Source: Steroidobacter denitrificans | GTDB lineage: Bacteria > Pseudomonadota > Gammaproteobacteria > Steroidobacterales > Steroidobacteraceae | DNA length: 64,000 bases | Assembly: GCF_001579945.1 (NCBI RefSeq) | Contig: NZ_CP011971.1 | Span: forward strand, 2,010,001 to 2,074,000 | Direction of reading: 5' to 3' | Part shown: one piece after another, positions 1-9,875 of the stretch | How the letters are laid out: every line of letters starts with the position of its first letter | How positions within the stretch are numbered: position 1 is the first letter of the stretch | Translations under genes and position numbers: made by a program | The notes under the pieces: generated by a model | The model's database searches: none | The model's input: the letters and a program-made list of their open reading frames with translations, nothing else | What the model was told of the DNA's origin: nothing

Positions 1-111
1 GGTATCAGCCTGTTCGAGCGCATCGAATCACAGGACCCCACGGGCTTGATCGGACTGCCATTGATCTGGCTGGCCGGCGCGTTACGCCGGCAAGGCTTCA
101 TACTGCCCTGA
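1..111 (+). CDS. maf: Maf/YceF-family nucleotide pyrophosphatase, C-terminal end
   Basis: Only the last 36 codons are inside the window, open at the left edge and ending in TGA at 109-111. The tail reads from a [14 protein letters not shown] segment into [12 protein letters not shown], which matches the C-terminal Maf fold (E/D-G-S/D, then a VGLPL helix). Maf proteins hydrolyse non-canonical or methylated nucleoside triphosphates; the YceF branch prefers m7GTP. A maf gene near rluC and rne is common in Pseudomonas, which supports the call. The subtype cannot be fixed without the N-terminal SxSPRR motif. It is convergent with rluC. Confidence 0.75.
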   Translation, partial: GISLFERIESQDPTGLIGLPLIWLAGALRRQGFILP

Positions 112-112
112 C

Positions 113-136
113 ACTGGCACTGGCACTGGCACTGGC
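113..136. repeat. Hexanucleotide tandem repeat (ACTGGC)4
   Basis: Four perfect head-to-tail copies of ACTGGC begin one base after the maf stop codon. The tract is non-coding in the maf frame and lies just before a long hairpin. No function is visible. Confidence 0.85.
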
Positions 137-198
137 ACCGCCCACTCTCATTGCTCCCGGCTCCCGGCTTCTCGGTGCCGGTCCGTAAGCGCCGATCA

Positions 199-267
199 GT
201 TCCACCCTGGGCCGTCTCACCGCCGTGCATTCCAATCGCACGGCGGTGAGACGGCCCAGGGTGGAAC
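199..267. terminator. Perfect 30-bp-stem hairpin between convergent maf and rluC
   Basis: Positions 199-228 and 238-267 are exact reverse complements over all 30 bases, separated by a 9-base loop (229-237). The stem is GC-rich. It lies between the convergent ends of maf (+) and rluC (-), so it can act as a bidirectional terminator or mRNA 3'-end protector. There is no T-tract on either side, so a plain intrinsic terminator is not certain. A mobile palindromic repeat is the alternative. Confidence 0.6.
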
Positions 268-345
268 CGCAACGTCCGAACGGTCCGAACCGCAGTCTCG
301 GAGCGACCGAGCCGGAGTCACGGCTGCGCAGCCTCCCGCGGACAA

Positions 346-1305
346 TCAGCCCTGCGCCAGCCGGTCCAGGACCGACTGCAACTCCGGCGGCAAGGCGGCA
401 GTGATCGTGAACGGCACAGCCGCACCCGCTCGGGTGAAGCTGAGCGAATGCGCATGCAGAAACATGCGCTGCAAACCCGCAGCCCGAATCTTCGCATCCA
501 GGTCGCGTTCGCAGTATTTTTCATCCCCTGCGATAGGGTGGCCCGCATGTGCGGCATGCACCCGGATCTGATGGGTCCGCCCGGTTCCCAGGGAGACATC
601 CAGCAAGGTTGCCGCTTTGCCGAAATGCCGCAGCGGCTCGAATCGCGTCGAGGCCTCACGCCCCGCCGCATGCACACGCACCACACGTTCTCCACCCTGA
701 CGCTGATGAGTCATGAGGGGCAGGTCGATCGTTTTCGCGCCGAATGGCCAGCGGCCCACGACCAGTGCCAGGTAGCGCTTTTCCATGCGCCGTTCGCGCA
801 ACAACGCGTGCAGCTCACGCAGCGCGGCACGGCGCTTGGCGACCAGCAGACAACCGCTGGTCTCGCGATCCAGCCGATGCACCAGTTCCAGCTCCGTAAG
901 TTGTGGATACGCAGCTCGCAGCGCTTCGATGACGCCGAAATTCAGACCGCTGCCGCCATGCACCGCCACGCCGGCGGGCTTGTTCAGTACGATCAGATCG
1001 CGATCCTCGTAGATCACCGCCCCGGTAACGAATTCCCGCAGGGCGCGCGAAGGTGTCTTGGGTACATCCTGCTGCGCGGCGGAGGCGCTGCGCTGCAGCG
1101 GCGGCAGGCGGATGCGGTCACCTGCCGCCAGGCGCTGTGAGGCGGCAGCACGCTTGCCGTTGATCCGGACTTCGCCCCGGCGCAGGATTCGATACAGCCG
1201 GCTGCGCGGCACATCCTTGAGGATGCGGGCCAGGAAATTATCGATGCGCTGTCCTGCCTCTCCCTCGCCGGCCTCCACGTAAGCCACCTTCGATGCCGCC
1301 GGCAT
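346..1305 (-). CDS. rluC: 23S rRNA pseudouridine synthase RluC
   Basis: Converts U955, U2504 and U2580 of 23S rRNA to pseudouridine in the family prototype. An S4 RNA-binding domain (about residues 15-75, GQRIDNFLARIL and RILRRGEVRINGK) is followed by the RluA-type catalytic domain. The catalytic Asp is in HRLDRETSG, and GTGRTHQIRVH is present. From the ATG at 1305 the protein is 319 aa, the same length as E. coli RluC, with a purine-rich stretch upstream. The frame stays open to 1860, and an ATG at 1509 would add 68 low-complexity residues. I reject the longest version because a good rne promoter on the other strand lies inside it. It is divergent from rne, as in other gammaproteobacteria. 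Confidence 0.93.
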   Translation of the reverse strand: MPAASKVAYVEAGEGEAGQRIDNFLARILKDVPRSRLYRILRRGEVRINGKRAAASQRLAAGDRIRLPPLQRSASAAQQDVPKTPSRALREFVTGAVIYEDRDLIVLNKPAGVAVHGGSGLNFGVIEALRAAYPQLTELELVHRLDRETSGCLLVAKRRAALRELHALLRERRMEKRYLALVVGRWPFGAKTIDLPLMTHQRQGGERVVRVHAAGREASTRFEPLRHFGKAATLLDVSLGTGRTHQIRVHAAHAGHPIAGDEKYCERDLDAKIRAAGLQRMFLHAHSLSFTRAGAAVPFTITAALPPELQSVLDRLAQG

Positions 1306-1552
1306 CTCGCGCCCGCCTGCCGAGCCGGCGCTCGGTGGACCGGCAATCTTCGTATCGGCCACCACGCCGGCCGATTCAGGCACATGAGCGCGGCGCGCGG
1401 TACGCGGCGCCGGCCGGGCGGCACCGGCCGGACGGCCCAGGGAGGACGAACGTGAGGAGATGCTCGCAGGCGCCTTTCGGGGGCCGCGCGGGCGAGAAAA
1501 GTTCGGCATGCGGGTATCGTCTTGGAATCGAACGTAAGCTATTGATTGACCA

Positions 1553-1581
1553 TTGAGGGAATCCATCTGCCCTGATATATT
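1553..1581 (+). promoter_or_regulatory. Sigma-70-type promoter for rne
   Basis: A -35 TTGAGG (1553-1558) and a -10 TATATT (1576-1581) are separated by exactly 17 bp. They are in the right orientation for rne and lie about 520 bp ahead of its start codon. A long rne leader is known in E. coli, where it mediates autoregulation, so a distant promoter is expected. This is read by eye and not scored. Confidence 0.5.
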
Positions 1582-2111
1582 ACCCGCTGCTTTCCAGCTG
1601 TCGCGCCGCACCGTGGACTCGAAGTCCGGTACAGCACGCAGCTCATCCGTGGCGTCTCGGACCGGACTCTCGAGAGGATCGATCCACAGGCGCTGCATCT
1701 TAGTTGGTTCCACTCGAACCTGCCTCGCCAAGTATTTTCTCGACGGCCTGTGCCCGGTCCGACCCATCGGACCGCCCCGTGCCACCGGCATCGCAGCGAT
1801 GCCTTGGTCGTGAAACGACGCGGTAGCAGGCTTGCGTAGAATCATCGCTCGGCCGCGCAAGCGGTCACGCCGCGACCTGCAACTCGGGATCCGGGTGACC
1901 GTGGAACGTACAGAGCGGGCTCAACCACGTAATCAGATAAGAATACGCGGACCAACAGACGGGCTCGGGGGGTTCGACCGACCAGCATCCCCAACCCTCA
2001 CCGTCCGCAGAGGCAAACATCGGATGAATTCATTCCCCGATTCCGACTTACCTGTTCCGCTGGCTCCCCTCGTGCATGATTTCGCGGCCCCTGAATATTC
2101 AGAAGGGTCTC
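1582..2111 (+). promoter_or_regulatory. Long rne 5' leader with tandem hairpins
   Basis: No convincing gene lies in these 530 bases on the + strand. Two adjacent hairpins are visible: an 8-bp perfect stem with a 4-base loop (1755-1762 with 1767-1774), and GGCATC/GATGCC at 1787-1792 with 1798-1803. In E. coli the 361-nt rne leader holds hairpins that RNase E itself recognises, giving feedback control. The same role here is an inference from position and structure. Confidence 0.4.
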
Positions 2112-4763
2112 ATGAAGCGAATGCTCGTCAATGCAACTCAGGAAGAGGAGTTGCGCGTCGCACTGGTTGATGGACAAAAAATCTACGATCTCGACGTCGA
2201 AATACCTTCCCGCAGTCAAAAGAAAGCCAATATCTACAAGGGACGTATCACCCGCATAGAACCCAGCCTCGAAGCCTGTTTCATCGAATATGGATCTGAA
2301 CGTCACGGCTTTTTGCCGCTGAAGGAAATCTCTCGCGAATACTTCAAGGACGGCCAGTCGCCGGGAGGCAAAGCCAACATCCGCGAGTTGCTGGACGAAG
2401 GCCAGGAGCTCATCGTCCAGGTCGAGAAGGAGGAACGCGGCAACAAGGGCGCCGCGCTTACCACCTTCATCAGCCTGGCCGGACGCTTCCTGGTCCTCAT
2501 GCCCAACAACGCGCGCGCCGGCGGTGTATCCCGCCGCATCGAAGGCGAGGATCGCGAACAGCTGCGCGAGGCACTGGATCGCGTACAGATCCCCGACGGA
2601 ATGGGCGCCATCGTCCGCACCGCGGGCGTGGGCCGCTCGGCCGAAGAGCTGCAATGGGACCTCGACAATCTAAAGGAGGTCTGGAACGCGATTGCCCAGG
2701 CCGCCCAGGATCGTCCCGCGCCCTTTCTGATCTACCAGGAGTCCAAGGCGATCATCCGCGCAATGCGCGACTATCTGGCCGACGATATCGGTGAGATCCT
2801 GATCGATCACCAGGAAGTGTTTTCCGAGGCGCAGCAGTACATGCAGCGCTTCATGCCGGCGGGTCTGCGTAAACTGAAATTCTACGAAGACAGCGTGCCG
2901 CTGTTCACCCGCTTCCAGATCGAGAACCAGATCGAATCGGCGCACGCCCACAAGGTCAACCTGCCTTCCGGCGGCTCGATCGTTATCGATCCCACCGAGG
3001 CCCTGGTATCGATCGACATCAACTCCGCGCGCGCCACTCGCGGCACCGATATCGAAACCACAGCGCTGAACACCAACCTGGAAGCTGCCGACGAGATCGC
3101 TCGCCAGCTTCGGCTGCGCGATCTTGGCGGCCTGATCGTCATCGACTTCATCGACATGGAGTCCCAGAAAAACCAGCGCGCGGTCGAGGATCGTCTGCGC
3201 GAAGCCGTCAAGCAGGATCGTGCCCGCATCCAGATCGGGCGCATTTCACGTTTCGGCCTCCTGGAACTGTCGCGCCAGCGCCTGCGCCCTTCCATCGGCG
3301 AATCCGCCAGTATCGCCTGTCCACGCTGCAACGGCATGGGTTCGATCCGCAGCGTCGACTCCCTCGCACTGGCTCTGCTGCGCCTGATCGGCGAGGAAGC
3401 CCGCAAGGATCGTACGGTCAAGGTCATCGCGCAGCTGCCGGTGGAGGTGGCGACCTATCTGATGAATGAAAAACGGGAATGGCTCGCCAACATCGAGGCC
3501 TCCTGCCGGACACGCATCGTGCTGGTGCCCAACAAGTACATGGAGACCCCCGCCTACGACATTCGGCGCGTGCGTGACGATGAGGCGCAATTGACCGAAA
3601 ACAGCATGGTCAGCCACCAGATTCCGGTCGCACCGCTGCCATCCCTGGATGATACCCGGCGCAATGGAGGCGCCGTGGCACCCACACCGGTGGTCGTCGC
3701 CTCCGGCGTGCCGAGCACCCCGCCACCGGCCACGATCGCGCGCGAAGCCGAGGCGGAACGCGCTGCGGCTACGCCGGTGCAGGTCGGCATTTTTGTGAAA
3801 TTCTGGCGTCTGCTCTTCGGGGGAATCGGACAACAGCCGGCACCTTCCGCCTCGCAACGCGAATCCGGCTCACGCTCGTCCGGATCGCGGCATGGGCGCT
3901 CGGAAGGCCGATATGGCCGCGATCGAGATCGTCAAGACCGGGGCCGGCATGGCCGCGATCGGGACCGTAGCCGCGCCGACTCCAAGGATCGAGCCTCGCC
4001 GGAGGCTCGTCGTGACGGTCAGCGCCCAGACCGCAAATCCCGCGATCAAGCGCCGCAAGCGGCGGCACGCGGCCAGGGTCAGCGCAATCGTTCTTCGGCC
4101 GAAACGATGCCTCGGCAGAGCATTGCATCCACCGCGATTGCACCTGCCGTTGGCAGCATAGCCGCGGCGCCGAATGCATCGGCAAGTACTCCGGCGGACA
4201 CCTCGCAGGCCGGACCGGCGACGGCGCCGGTCAACGATGCGCGCGGCGAGCGTGGGGAACGCAGTACGCGCTCCCGGCGCGGCCGGCGGCGGCGCGGCGG
4301 ACGGGGACGCGGCGAGGATGCAGCCGCCGTGGAGGGATCCGAAACTTCCGCAGTGGTGGACGGCGAAACTGCAGCTACGCCGCAAGCATCTCGGGAACCG
4401 CAGCCCCGCGTGCAAGCAGCTCGCGAGGCGCGATCCCATGAGCCGCTTCCGGCGCTGCCCGCCGCGTCGAGCGGCGCCGGTCCGGTGCCCCAACCGGCCG
4501 CACCGCAGCCGATACGCGATGCAGCAGCACCGGCATCCTTGCCTGCCACGGTACCCGAGCCTTCACCTGCTCCGGCATCCGCACCCTCACCCGTGCGGCC
4601 TGCCTCGTCCCCTTCATCCGGGTCAAGCTCAGCCGAGTCGGACTCGGGCCGGACGGCAGCGGCACCCGGAGATGCGCGATCGTTTACGGTCTGGTCATCG
4701 GAGCCGCCGAGCAGCAGCAGTTCATGGGGCAGCGCGCCCGGCAGCGTCCGGCGCCAGGATTGA
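2112..4763 (+). CDS. rne: Ribonuclease E (RNase E/G family)
   Basis: Endoribonuclease that processes rRNA and tRNA precursors and starts mRNA decay, and scaffolds the RNA degradosome. The start [10 protein letters not shown] at 2112 matches the family; an in-frame ATG at 2076 adds 12 unconserved residues. An S1 domain (about 36-120) precedes the catalytic DNase I-like domain. The two metal-binding aspartates lie near 302 (IDINSAR) and 345 (DFIDM), and the zinc-link CPRC is near 403. From about residue 510 the protein is a disordered tail rich in Pro, Ala and Arg. It includes repeated RDR/GRD segments and an [12 protein letters not shown] block, typical RNA-binding scaffold sequence. At 883 aa it is shorter than E. 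coli RNase E (1061 aa). It is convergent with the phosphatase gene. Confidence 0.96.
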   Translation: MKRMLVNATQEEELRVALVDGQKIYDLDVEIPSRSQKKANIYKGRITRIEPSLEACFIEYGSERHGFLPLKEISREYFKDGQSPGGKANIRELLDEGQELIVQVEKEERGNKGAALTTFISLAGRFLVLMPNNARAGGVSRRIEGEDREQLREALDRVQIPDGMGAIVRTAGVGRSAEELQWDLDNLKEVWNAIAQAAQDRPAPFLIYQESKAIIRAMRDYLADDIGEILIDHQEVFSEAQQYMQRFMPAGLRKLKFYEDSVPLFTRFQIENQIESAHAHKVNLPSGGSIVIDPTEALVSIDINSARATRGTDIETTALNTNLEAADEIARQLRLRDLGGLIVIDFIDMESQKNQRAVEDRLREAVKQDRARIQIGRISRFGLLELSRQRLRPSIGESASIACPRCNGMGSIRSVDSLALALLRLIGEEARKDRTVKVIAQLPVEVATYLMNEKREWLANIEASCRTRIVLVPNKYMETPAYDIRRVRDDEAQLTENSMVSHQIPVAPLPSLDDTRRNGGAVAPTPVVVASGVPSTPPPATIAREAEAERAAATPVQVGIFVKFWRLLFGGIGQQPAPSASQRESGSRSSGSRHGRSEGRYGRDRDRQDRGRHGRDRDRSRADSKDRASPEARRDGQRPDRKSRDQAPQAAARGQGQRNRSSAETMPRQSIASTAIAPAVGSIAAAPNASASTPADTSQAGPATAPVNDARGERGERSTRSRRGRRRRGGRGRGEDAAAVEGSETSAVVDGETAATPQASREPQPRVQAAREARSHEPLPALPAASSGAGPVPQPAAPQPIRDAAAPASLPATVPEPSPAPASAPSPVRPASSPSSGSSSAESDSGRTAAAPGDARSFTVWSSEPPSSSSSWGSAPGSVRRQD

Positions 4764-4794
4764 ATTCCGGGGCTGGATCTCAGGACTGAATCTA

Positions 4795-4830
4795 TGCGTA
4801 CTTCGGTCCGGAGACCGAGGTACGCATTTC
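4795..4830. terminator. Hairpin terminator between convergent rne and ptp
   Basis: A 14-bp stem (4795-4808 with 4813-4826, one G-U-type mismatch) closes a CGGA tetraloop, a stable GNRA-like cap. It is followed by TTT on the rne side. It lies 31 bp after the rne stop and can serve transcripts from both sides. Confidence 0.6.
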
Positions 4831-4946
4831 CACCGGGATCGGCGCCTGCAGCTACCGGATCGCTCCCTGCCCGGCCGATCCGGAATACGCATCTTCACCG
4901 GCTGCAGCAGCCACTGCGGACCGGAGCCGGCAGCGAGCCCGGGCGA

Positions 4947-5420
4947 TCATCCGTGGCCGCGGCTCAACAGGTCCTGCAGCAGTCCTTCTGCCGCTTCTTC
5001 CAGCAAATCCAGCACCTCCTCGAACCCCTGCGCACCGCCGTAATAGGGATCGGGAACATGGCGCGCGAATGCTGTCGGTGCAAATTCCATCATCAGGCGG
5101 ATCCGCTGCAAGGATGCTGCCGGTGCGCGGGCGCGCAATGCCCGAAGATTCTCCTCGTCCATCGCCAGGATCAGGTCATAGTAGAAAAAATCCTCGTCCC
5201 GCACGCTACGGGCGCGCAGCGCCGACAGATCGATCCCGCGCCGCAGGGCCGCCGCGATACTGCGTCGGTCGGGGGGACTGCCGATGTGATAGTCGTGGGT
5301 ACCCGCCGAATCGATCTCGACACGCAGTTGCGGCGCACGCGTGCCCAGTACATGACGAAACACGCCCTCGGCACTGGGCGAGCGGCATATATTTCCCATG
5401 CAAACGAACAGGATTTTCAT
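4947..5420 (-). CDS. Low-molecular-weight protein tyrosine phosphatase
   Basis: Cytoplasmic phosphatase of the LMW-PTP/arsenate reductase-like fold. The phosphate-binding loop CMGNICRSP is at residues 7-15, holding the nucleophilic Cys and the Arg. The general-acid Asp is in VPDPYYGG near the C-terminus. The start at 5420 (MKILFVC) has GGAG 5 bases upstream; an ATG at 5441 adds 7 residues and is less likely. 157 aa is normal for the family. It is the last gene of the exbB-to-kdsB run. In Pseudomonas an equivalent phosphatase follows kdsB and precedes murB, but no murB is present here. Confidence 0.92.
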   Translation of the reverse strand: MKILFVCMGNICRSPSAEGVFRHVLGTRAPQLRVEIDSAGTHDYHIGSPPDRRSIAAALRRGIDLSALRARSVRDEDFFYYDLILAMDEENLRALRARAPAASLQRIRLMMEFAPTAFARHVPDPYYGGAQGFEEVLDLLEEAAEGLLQDLLSRGHG

Positions 5421-5467
5421 CGACGCTCCAGCTGAAAACATCCTGCTGCCAGGATGTCATGATCTCG

Positions 5468-6253
5468 CTATTTCATCTCGATCCGGGCACGTAGGCGTTC
5501 CAGATCGGCCTGGGTATCGATTCCAACAGGCGGCGGCGTACAGGCCATCCCCACCAATAACCGCATACCCCCCTGCAGGGCACGCAACTGCTCCAACTGC
5601 TCCGCCTGTTCAAGCTCGCCGGGAGGCAACCCGGTCAAGCGACGCAGCGCCGCCACACGATAAGCGTAGATGCCCAAGTGACGCTGCGCGCCCGTGAAGC
5701 GGCCTGGCAGCGCAGCACCACCGGCCTGCGGCACGACACTCTCTCGATACCACGGGATCGGCGCGCGGCTGAAATACAAAGCGGCGCCATCGTCCGCCGT
5801 GACGACCTTGACCACATTCGGATTCAGGAATTCATCAAGATGTTCGATGGGTGTGCACAGGGTCGCGATGTCCGCCCGGGCGTCGCTTGCCAGCAGCGCG
5901 GCCACCTGGTCGACGAGCACCGGCGGCAGCAACGGCTCATCGCCTTGTATATTCACCACGATCGTATGCGAATCCCAGCCTCGCACTGCCGCGACTTCGG
6001 CGATCCGATCGGTACCGGATGGATGATCGCCGCGCGTCATGACTGCGAGGGACCGCCCGGGACTGCGCGGATCCACGGCAGCCGCGGCGATACGCACATC
6101 GTCCGTGGCAACCAGCACCTCCCGCGCCCCGCTGCGCAAGGCCGCCTCGATCACCCATTGGATCATCGGTCGCCCACCCAGCTCCAGCAGCGGCTTGGCG
6201 GGCAGCCGCGTCGATGCATATCGCGCGGGAATGACCACATTGAATGCCATCAA
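5468..6253 (-). CDS. kdsB: 3-deoxy-manno-octulosonate cytidylyltransferase (CMP-KDO synthetase)
   Basis: Activates KDO with CTP to CMP-KDO for addition to lipid A. The N-terminus VVIPARYASTRLPAKPL is the sugar-nucleotide cytidylyltransferase P-loop-like motif. NIQGDEP near residue 100 and PIPWYRE further on are KdsB signatures. The 261-aa length is close to E. coli KdsB (248). Two adjacent ATGs (6253 and 6250) are equally possible starts. It is downstream of ycaR and lpxK, as in many gammaproteobacteria; kdsA, for the preceding pathway branch, is at 53779-54612. Confidence 0.95.
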   Translation of the reverse strand: MMAFNVVIPARYASTRLPAKPLLELGGRPMIQWVIEAALRSGAREVLVATDDVRIAAAAVDPRSPGRSLAVMTRGDHPSGTDRIAEVAAVRGWDSHTIVVNIQGDEPLLPPVLVDQVAALLASDARADIATLCTPIEHLDEFLNPNVVKVVTADDGAALYFSRAPIPWYRESVVPQAGGAALPGRFTGAQRHLGIYAYRVAALRRLTGLPPGELEQAEQLEQLRALQGGMRLLVGMACTPPPVGIDTQADLERLRARIEMK

Positions 6254-6319
6254 TCGCTGCGGCGCTCTGCCGCCTCCCGGGCATCGTTCCGGCGCATCGG
6301 CTTCCAGGGCTGCGGCACG

Positions 6320-6508
6320 TCAATCCTTGAGCAAAGGATCCAGAGGCTCCAGCATCTGCGCCTCATCCTCGAGCATCACCGGAATGCCGTCGCGCACCGG
6401 AAACGCCAGGCGATCGGCACGGCATACCAGGACTTGCCGCGCCTTGACATATTGCAAAGGTCCCTTGCACAGCGGACAGGCGAGAATGTCGAGCAGCTTG
6501 GTGTCCAT
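6320..6508 (-). CDS. ycaR: Trm112/YcaR-family zinc-ribbon-like protein
   Basis: A 62-aa protein starting [18 protein letters not shown], with one CPxCK pair and the closing [11 protein letters not shown] that define the UPF0434/Trm112 family. The frame is open upstream to 6655, but that extension overlaps lpxK and is not conserved. Bacterial members lack a firmly assigned role; eukaryotic Trm112 activates methyltransferases. It lies between lpxK and kdsB, its usual position. Confidence 0.9.
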   Translation of the reverse strand: MDTKLLDILACPLCKGPLQYVKARQVLVCRADRLAFPVRDGIPVMLEDEAQMLEPLDPLLKD

Positions 6509-6554
6509 CGGATCTCCGTAAATCGGCCGTTCGGGTGAAAGCGCAGACGGCGCC

Positions 6555-7607
6555 TTATGGGCCCACGACCTGATCGAGTATCGTCGATACGATCCGGGCA
6601 CTCTGCTCTTCCAGGTCGATGTCCATGCGCACCGCCCAGTGACGCCGGTCCGCAATCGAGGTGCATTTTACCGCATCCTTCTCGGTCATCAGCACCGGAT
6701 ACCCGTCGGTAAAGTCGATATCCGCCCGTTCGATAGGAGCATGATCGGGCAGCGCATGCGGCAGCACATCCAGCCGGCAAGCCGCCAATGCGCGAAAGAA
6801 AGCCTGTGGATGGCCGATGCCGGCCAGCGCATGCACCGGCGCACCACGAAAAGCCGTCAGCGCGCGCCGCTCTCCCGTTGCGATACATACGGCGTCCACC
6901 AGATACGCATCGGCGCGTATCGCCGGAGAAATCTGCGGCCCGCCGGCCGGGCGGGTTCCCTCTGCGCGGCTCTGCGGCCGCTCCCCGGCGCGATGCATCA
7001 GCACGATGAGATCCGCCCGCGACAATCGGCGCTGCGGTTCGCGCAACGGTCCCGCCGGCAACAGATACCCATTACCCAGGCCGCGGCGCGCATCGATCAC
7101 CACGATCTCCAGGTCTCGTGCCAGGCGATAATGCTGCAGTCCGTCGTCGGACAGGACGATATGCGCGCCGCGCTCGATGGCATGCTGCGCGGCGGCGACA
7201 CGGTCCGGTCCCGCCACGACGATCGCCCCGGTGCGCCTGGCCAGTAACACCGCCTCGTCACCCACCTCCTCCCAGGCACCATCGTCAGCCACCTCGCGCG
7301 GCCAATGCGCCGAACGCCCGCCATAGCCGCGCAATACGATGCCCACGCGCACGCCGCGCGATTGCAGCGCTTGCGCCAGCCAAATCGTGAACGGCGTCTT
7401 GCCCGTTCCGCCGACGGTGAGGTTGCCGATCACGATCACCGGCCGCGCTAGACGATGACTGCGCAACAAGCCACAGCGATATGCCTCACGCCGTAGCGCC
7501 ACGACCAGGCCAAACAGCCCCGCCGCCGGCAGCATCAGCCAGGACAACCAGCGCCGCTGCCGGTCATACCATAGACGTTGAAAAAAACGGTCCGCGGAAC
7601 TGCTCAC
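6555..7607 (-). CDS. lpxK: Tetraacyldisaccharide 4'-kinase LpxK
   Basis: Phosphorylates the 4' position of tetraacyldisaccharide-1-phosphate to make lipid IVA at the inner membrane. A hydrophobic N-terminal anchor (about 17-38) is followed by the Walker [13 protein letters not shown] (about 63-74). [15 protein letters not shown] (about 150-165) is an LpxK signature, and an MTEKDAVKC motif lies near the C-terminus. 350 aa is slightly longer than E. coli (328). The start overlaps the msbA stop by 4 bp (ATGA), indicating translational coupling. Confidence 0.95.
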   Translation of the reverse strand: MSSSADRFFQRLWYDRQRRWLSWLMLPAAGLFGLVVALRREAYRCGLLRSHRLARPVIVIGNLTVGGTGKTPFTIWLAQALQSRGVRVGIVLRGYGGRSAHWPREVADDGAWEEVGDEAVLLARRTGAIVVAGPDRVAAAQHAIERGAHIVLSDDGLQHYRLARDLEIVVIDARRGLGNGYLLPAGPLREPQRRLSRADLIVLMHRAGERPQSRAEGTRPAGGPQISPAIRADAYLVDAVCIATGERRALTAFRGAPVHALAGIGHPQAFFRALAACRLDVLPHALPDHAPIERADIDFTDGYPVLMTEKDAVKCTSIADRRHWAVRMDIDLEEQSARIVSTILDQVVGP

Positions 7608-9331
7608 GCCGTAAACTGCATCCGGTGCAGCGCCGCGTACCGTCCACCACTCGCCATCAGTTCCGCATGCGTGCCGGTTTCCACCACGACACCCGCATCC
7701 ATTACCATGATGCGATCGGCCTTCTCCACCGTCGAGAGACGATGAGCGATGACCAGGGTGGTGCGATCGTGCATCAGGCCATCCAGCGCTGCCTGGATGA
7801 TACGTTCGGACTGACTGTCGAGCGCGGAGGTCGCCTCATCGAGGATGAGGATGGGCGCATTCTTGAGCAGTGCGCGCGCGATCGAGATGCGTTGACGCTG
7901 GCCGCCCGACAACAGCACCCCGCGATCGCCCACGACGGTATCCAACCCGGCAGGCAACTCGCGCACGAACTCCATCACGTGCGCCGTTTCCGCCGCCGCC
8001 TCGATCGCCTCCGGCGCCACCTCGCGGCCGAAAGAAATGTTCGCGCGTATCGTATCGTTGAACAGGACCACGTCCTGGCTGACCAGCGCAATCTGGTCGC
8101 GCAGACAGCGCAGATTATATTCACGCACGTCGACACCGTCGACGCGCACCGCGCCTGTATTCACGTCGTAGAAACGCGGCAGCAGGTTCACTAGCGTGGA
8201 TTTGCCGCTACCCGAACGCCCGACGATCGCCAGCGTTTCTCCCGCGCGGACCTGCAATGAAATATCGCGCAGCGTCTCACCCTGTCCCGTCGGATAGGTA
8301 AAAGACACGGCGTCGAACTGGATGTCGCCGCGCACCCGCTCGATCATTCGCGTGCCGCCTGCGGGCTCGACCGGTTCATCCAGCATCTCGAAGATGCTTT
8401 GTCCCGCCGCGATACCCTGTTGCAACGGGCCCGAGACACTCACCAGGCTGCGCAGCGGCTGCGCGATATTGACCAGCGCCACCAGGAACGCCAGCAGATC
8501 GCCCATGCTCATGCGCCCATGAATGGCATCCGAGATGGCGATCGACAGCACCAGAGCCGCACCGATCGCCGTCACCATCTGCACCACCGGGTTGGATAAC
8601 CCCTTGGTCAGCACCAGGCGCATGTGGGAGCGCCGGTTGTGCTCGTTGACCGACTCGAACTGCCGATTCTGATAGTCCTGCGCGTTATAGACCTTGATGA
8701 CGCGCGGCGCCTCGAATGTCTCCTTGGCGACTCGGGTGATATCGCCCATCGAATCCTGGATACGTCGGCTGTAGCGGCGAAACTTGCGATTGATGATGGT
8801 CACCAGCCAGGCGACCAGCGGCCCCATCGTCAAGGCAATGAACGTCAGGCGTGTATTGATCACGAACAGCGCAACGATGGAACCGACGATCGTCAGGCTT
8901 TCCCGCAGCATGACCATCACCGAATCCGTAGTCGCCTGACCGACCTGTTCGGTATTGTAGGTCAGCCGGGAGAGCAGTACGCCGCTGGCGCTGCGATCGA
9001 AATAACCGATCGGCAGCGCCACGATACGCTCGAAAATCTGACTGCGCAGGCGCTTGACGATATGACGCCCGATATGCCCCATGGCATAGGTTTGGGTGAA
9101 ATCCCCCAGACCGCGCAACAGGAACAGTCCGATCAGCGCCAGCGGCAACCAGAGGATCGTGCGGGCGTCGCGGTTCTCGAACGTACCGTCACCGAAGAAT
9201 TTCGCGAAGGCCGCAAAACTCACCATGCTCGCGGAAAATGTCACCGCACCAAGCATCCCGAGCACAAACATGCCGCGATGCGGCTGCAGATAGCGCAGCA
9301 AGCGTCGATAAGTCTGCCAGCCGTCGTTCAT
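7604..9331 (-). CDS. msbA: Lipid A export ABC transporter MsbA
   Basis: Homodimeric ATP-driven flippase that moves core-lipid A across the inner membrane. A six-helix type-1 exporter domain (about 1-310) is fused to an ATPase domain. That domain has Walker A GRSGSGKST (about 370), signature LSGGQRQR (about 475) and Walker B ILILDEATSALD (about 495). The start at 9331 (MNDGWQTYRRLLRY) gives 575 aa, close to E. coli's 582, with a GGGG stretch just upstream. An ATG at 9400 would add 23 Ala/Pro-rich residues. exbD lies 130 bp upstream. Confidence 0.95.
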   Translation of the reverse strand: MNDGWQTYRRLLRYLQPHRGMFVLGMLGAVTFSASMVSFAAFAKFFGDGTFENRDARTILWLPLALIGLFLLRGLGDFTQTYAMGHIGRHIVKRLRSQIFERIVALPIGYFDRSASGVLLSRLTYNTEQVGQATTDSVMVMLRESLTIVGSIVALFVINTRLTFIALTMGPLVAWLVTIINRKFRRYSRRIQDSMGDITRVAKETFEAPRVIKVYNAQDYQNRQFESVNEHNRRSHMRLVLTKGLSNPVVQMVTAIGAALVLSIAISDAIHGRMSMGDLLAFLVALVNIAQPLRSLVSVSGPLQQGIAAGQSIFEMLDEPVEPAGGTRMIERVRGDIQFDAVSFTYPTGQGETLRDISLQVRAGETLAIVGRSGSGKSTLVNLLPRFYDVNTGAVRVDGVDVREYNLRCLRDQIALVSQDVVLFNDTIRANISFGREVAPEAIEAAAETAHVMEFVRELPAGLDTVVGDRGVLLSGGQRQRISIARALLKNAPILILDEATSALDSQSERIIQAALDGLMHDRTTLVIAHRLSTVEKADRIMVMDAGVVVETGTHAELMASGGRYAALHRMQFTA

Positions 9332-9461
9332 GATACCCCGAGGATGTACGGGTTCAGCTGCCGCAGCGGACGGGATGGCACCGGCCGGATCGGCTGGCAT
9401 GGCGCGCTCCGCGGCTGCCGGGCGTACATGGATGATTCAGATTCCGGCCTGCGTCGCCGCG

Positions 9462-9875
9462 TCATTCGCTGACAGTCGCAATACTGATGTTGCGCAATCC
9501 CAGCCGCCCGACGACATCCATCGCAGTCACCACCGATTGGTGCGTGGCGCGCGCATCGGCGCGGATCGTCACCGGCAATTCGCGCGATTCGCCCACGAGT
9601 TTGGCCACTGCGGCCGACAGGGTAGCTGCGCTGGTATTGATCAGCACCCGGCCATTGACCCGGTACTCGCCACCGGCGGTCACGGCGATCTCGATCGGAT
9701 CCTGCTGCTGAGCCGCCAAAGGTTCGGCGCCTGCCTGGGGCAATTGCAGCCGGAGGCGGCCTTCATCCACGAACGTGGTCGAGATCATGAAAAAGATCAG
9801 CAGCAACAAAACGACATCGACCAGCGATATCAGGCTCAACTCCGGCTCTTCATGCGTACGTCGCCGCAGATTCAT
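9462..9875 (-). CDS. exbD: ExbD/TolR-family biopolymer transport protein
   Basis: One N-terminal transmembrane helix (about 15-35) carries the proton-path Asp at residue 20 (SLVDVVLLLLIFF), followed by a periplasmic domain. With ExbB it forms a proton-driven motor that energises a TonB-like system. 137 aa is typical. Its ATG overlaps the exbB stop by 4 bp. No tonB gene lies next to it. This exbBD pair fused to the lipid A cluster recurs in Pseudomonas and Xanthomonas; its partner there is not obvious from context. Confidence 0.93.
   Translation of the reverse strand: MNLRRRTHEEPELSLISLVDVVLLLLIFFMISTTFVDEGRLRLQLPQAGAEPLAAQQQDPIEIAVTAGGEYRVNGRVLINTSAATLSAAVAKLVGESRELPVTIRADARATHQSVVTAMDVVGRLGLRNISIATVSE

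Noticed and set aside
1306-1860. Long N-terminal extension of RluC (up to 504 aa)
   Set aside because: The extra sequence is low-complexity, has no family similarity and covers a good promoter on the opposite strand. RluC is normally about 319 aa.
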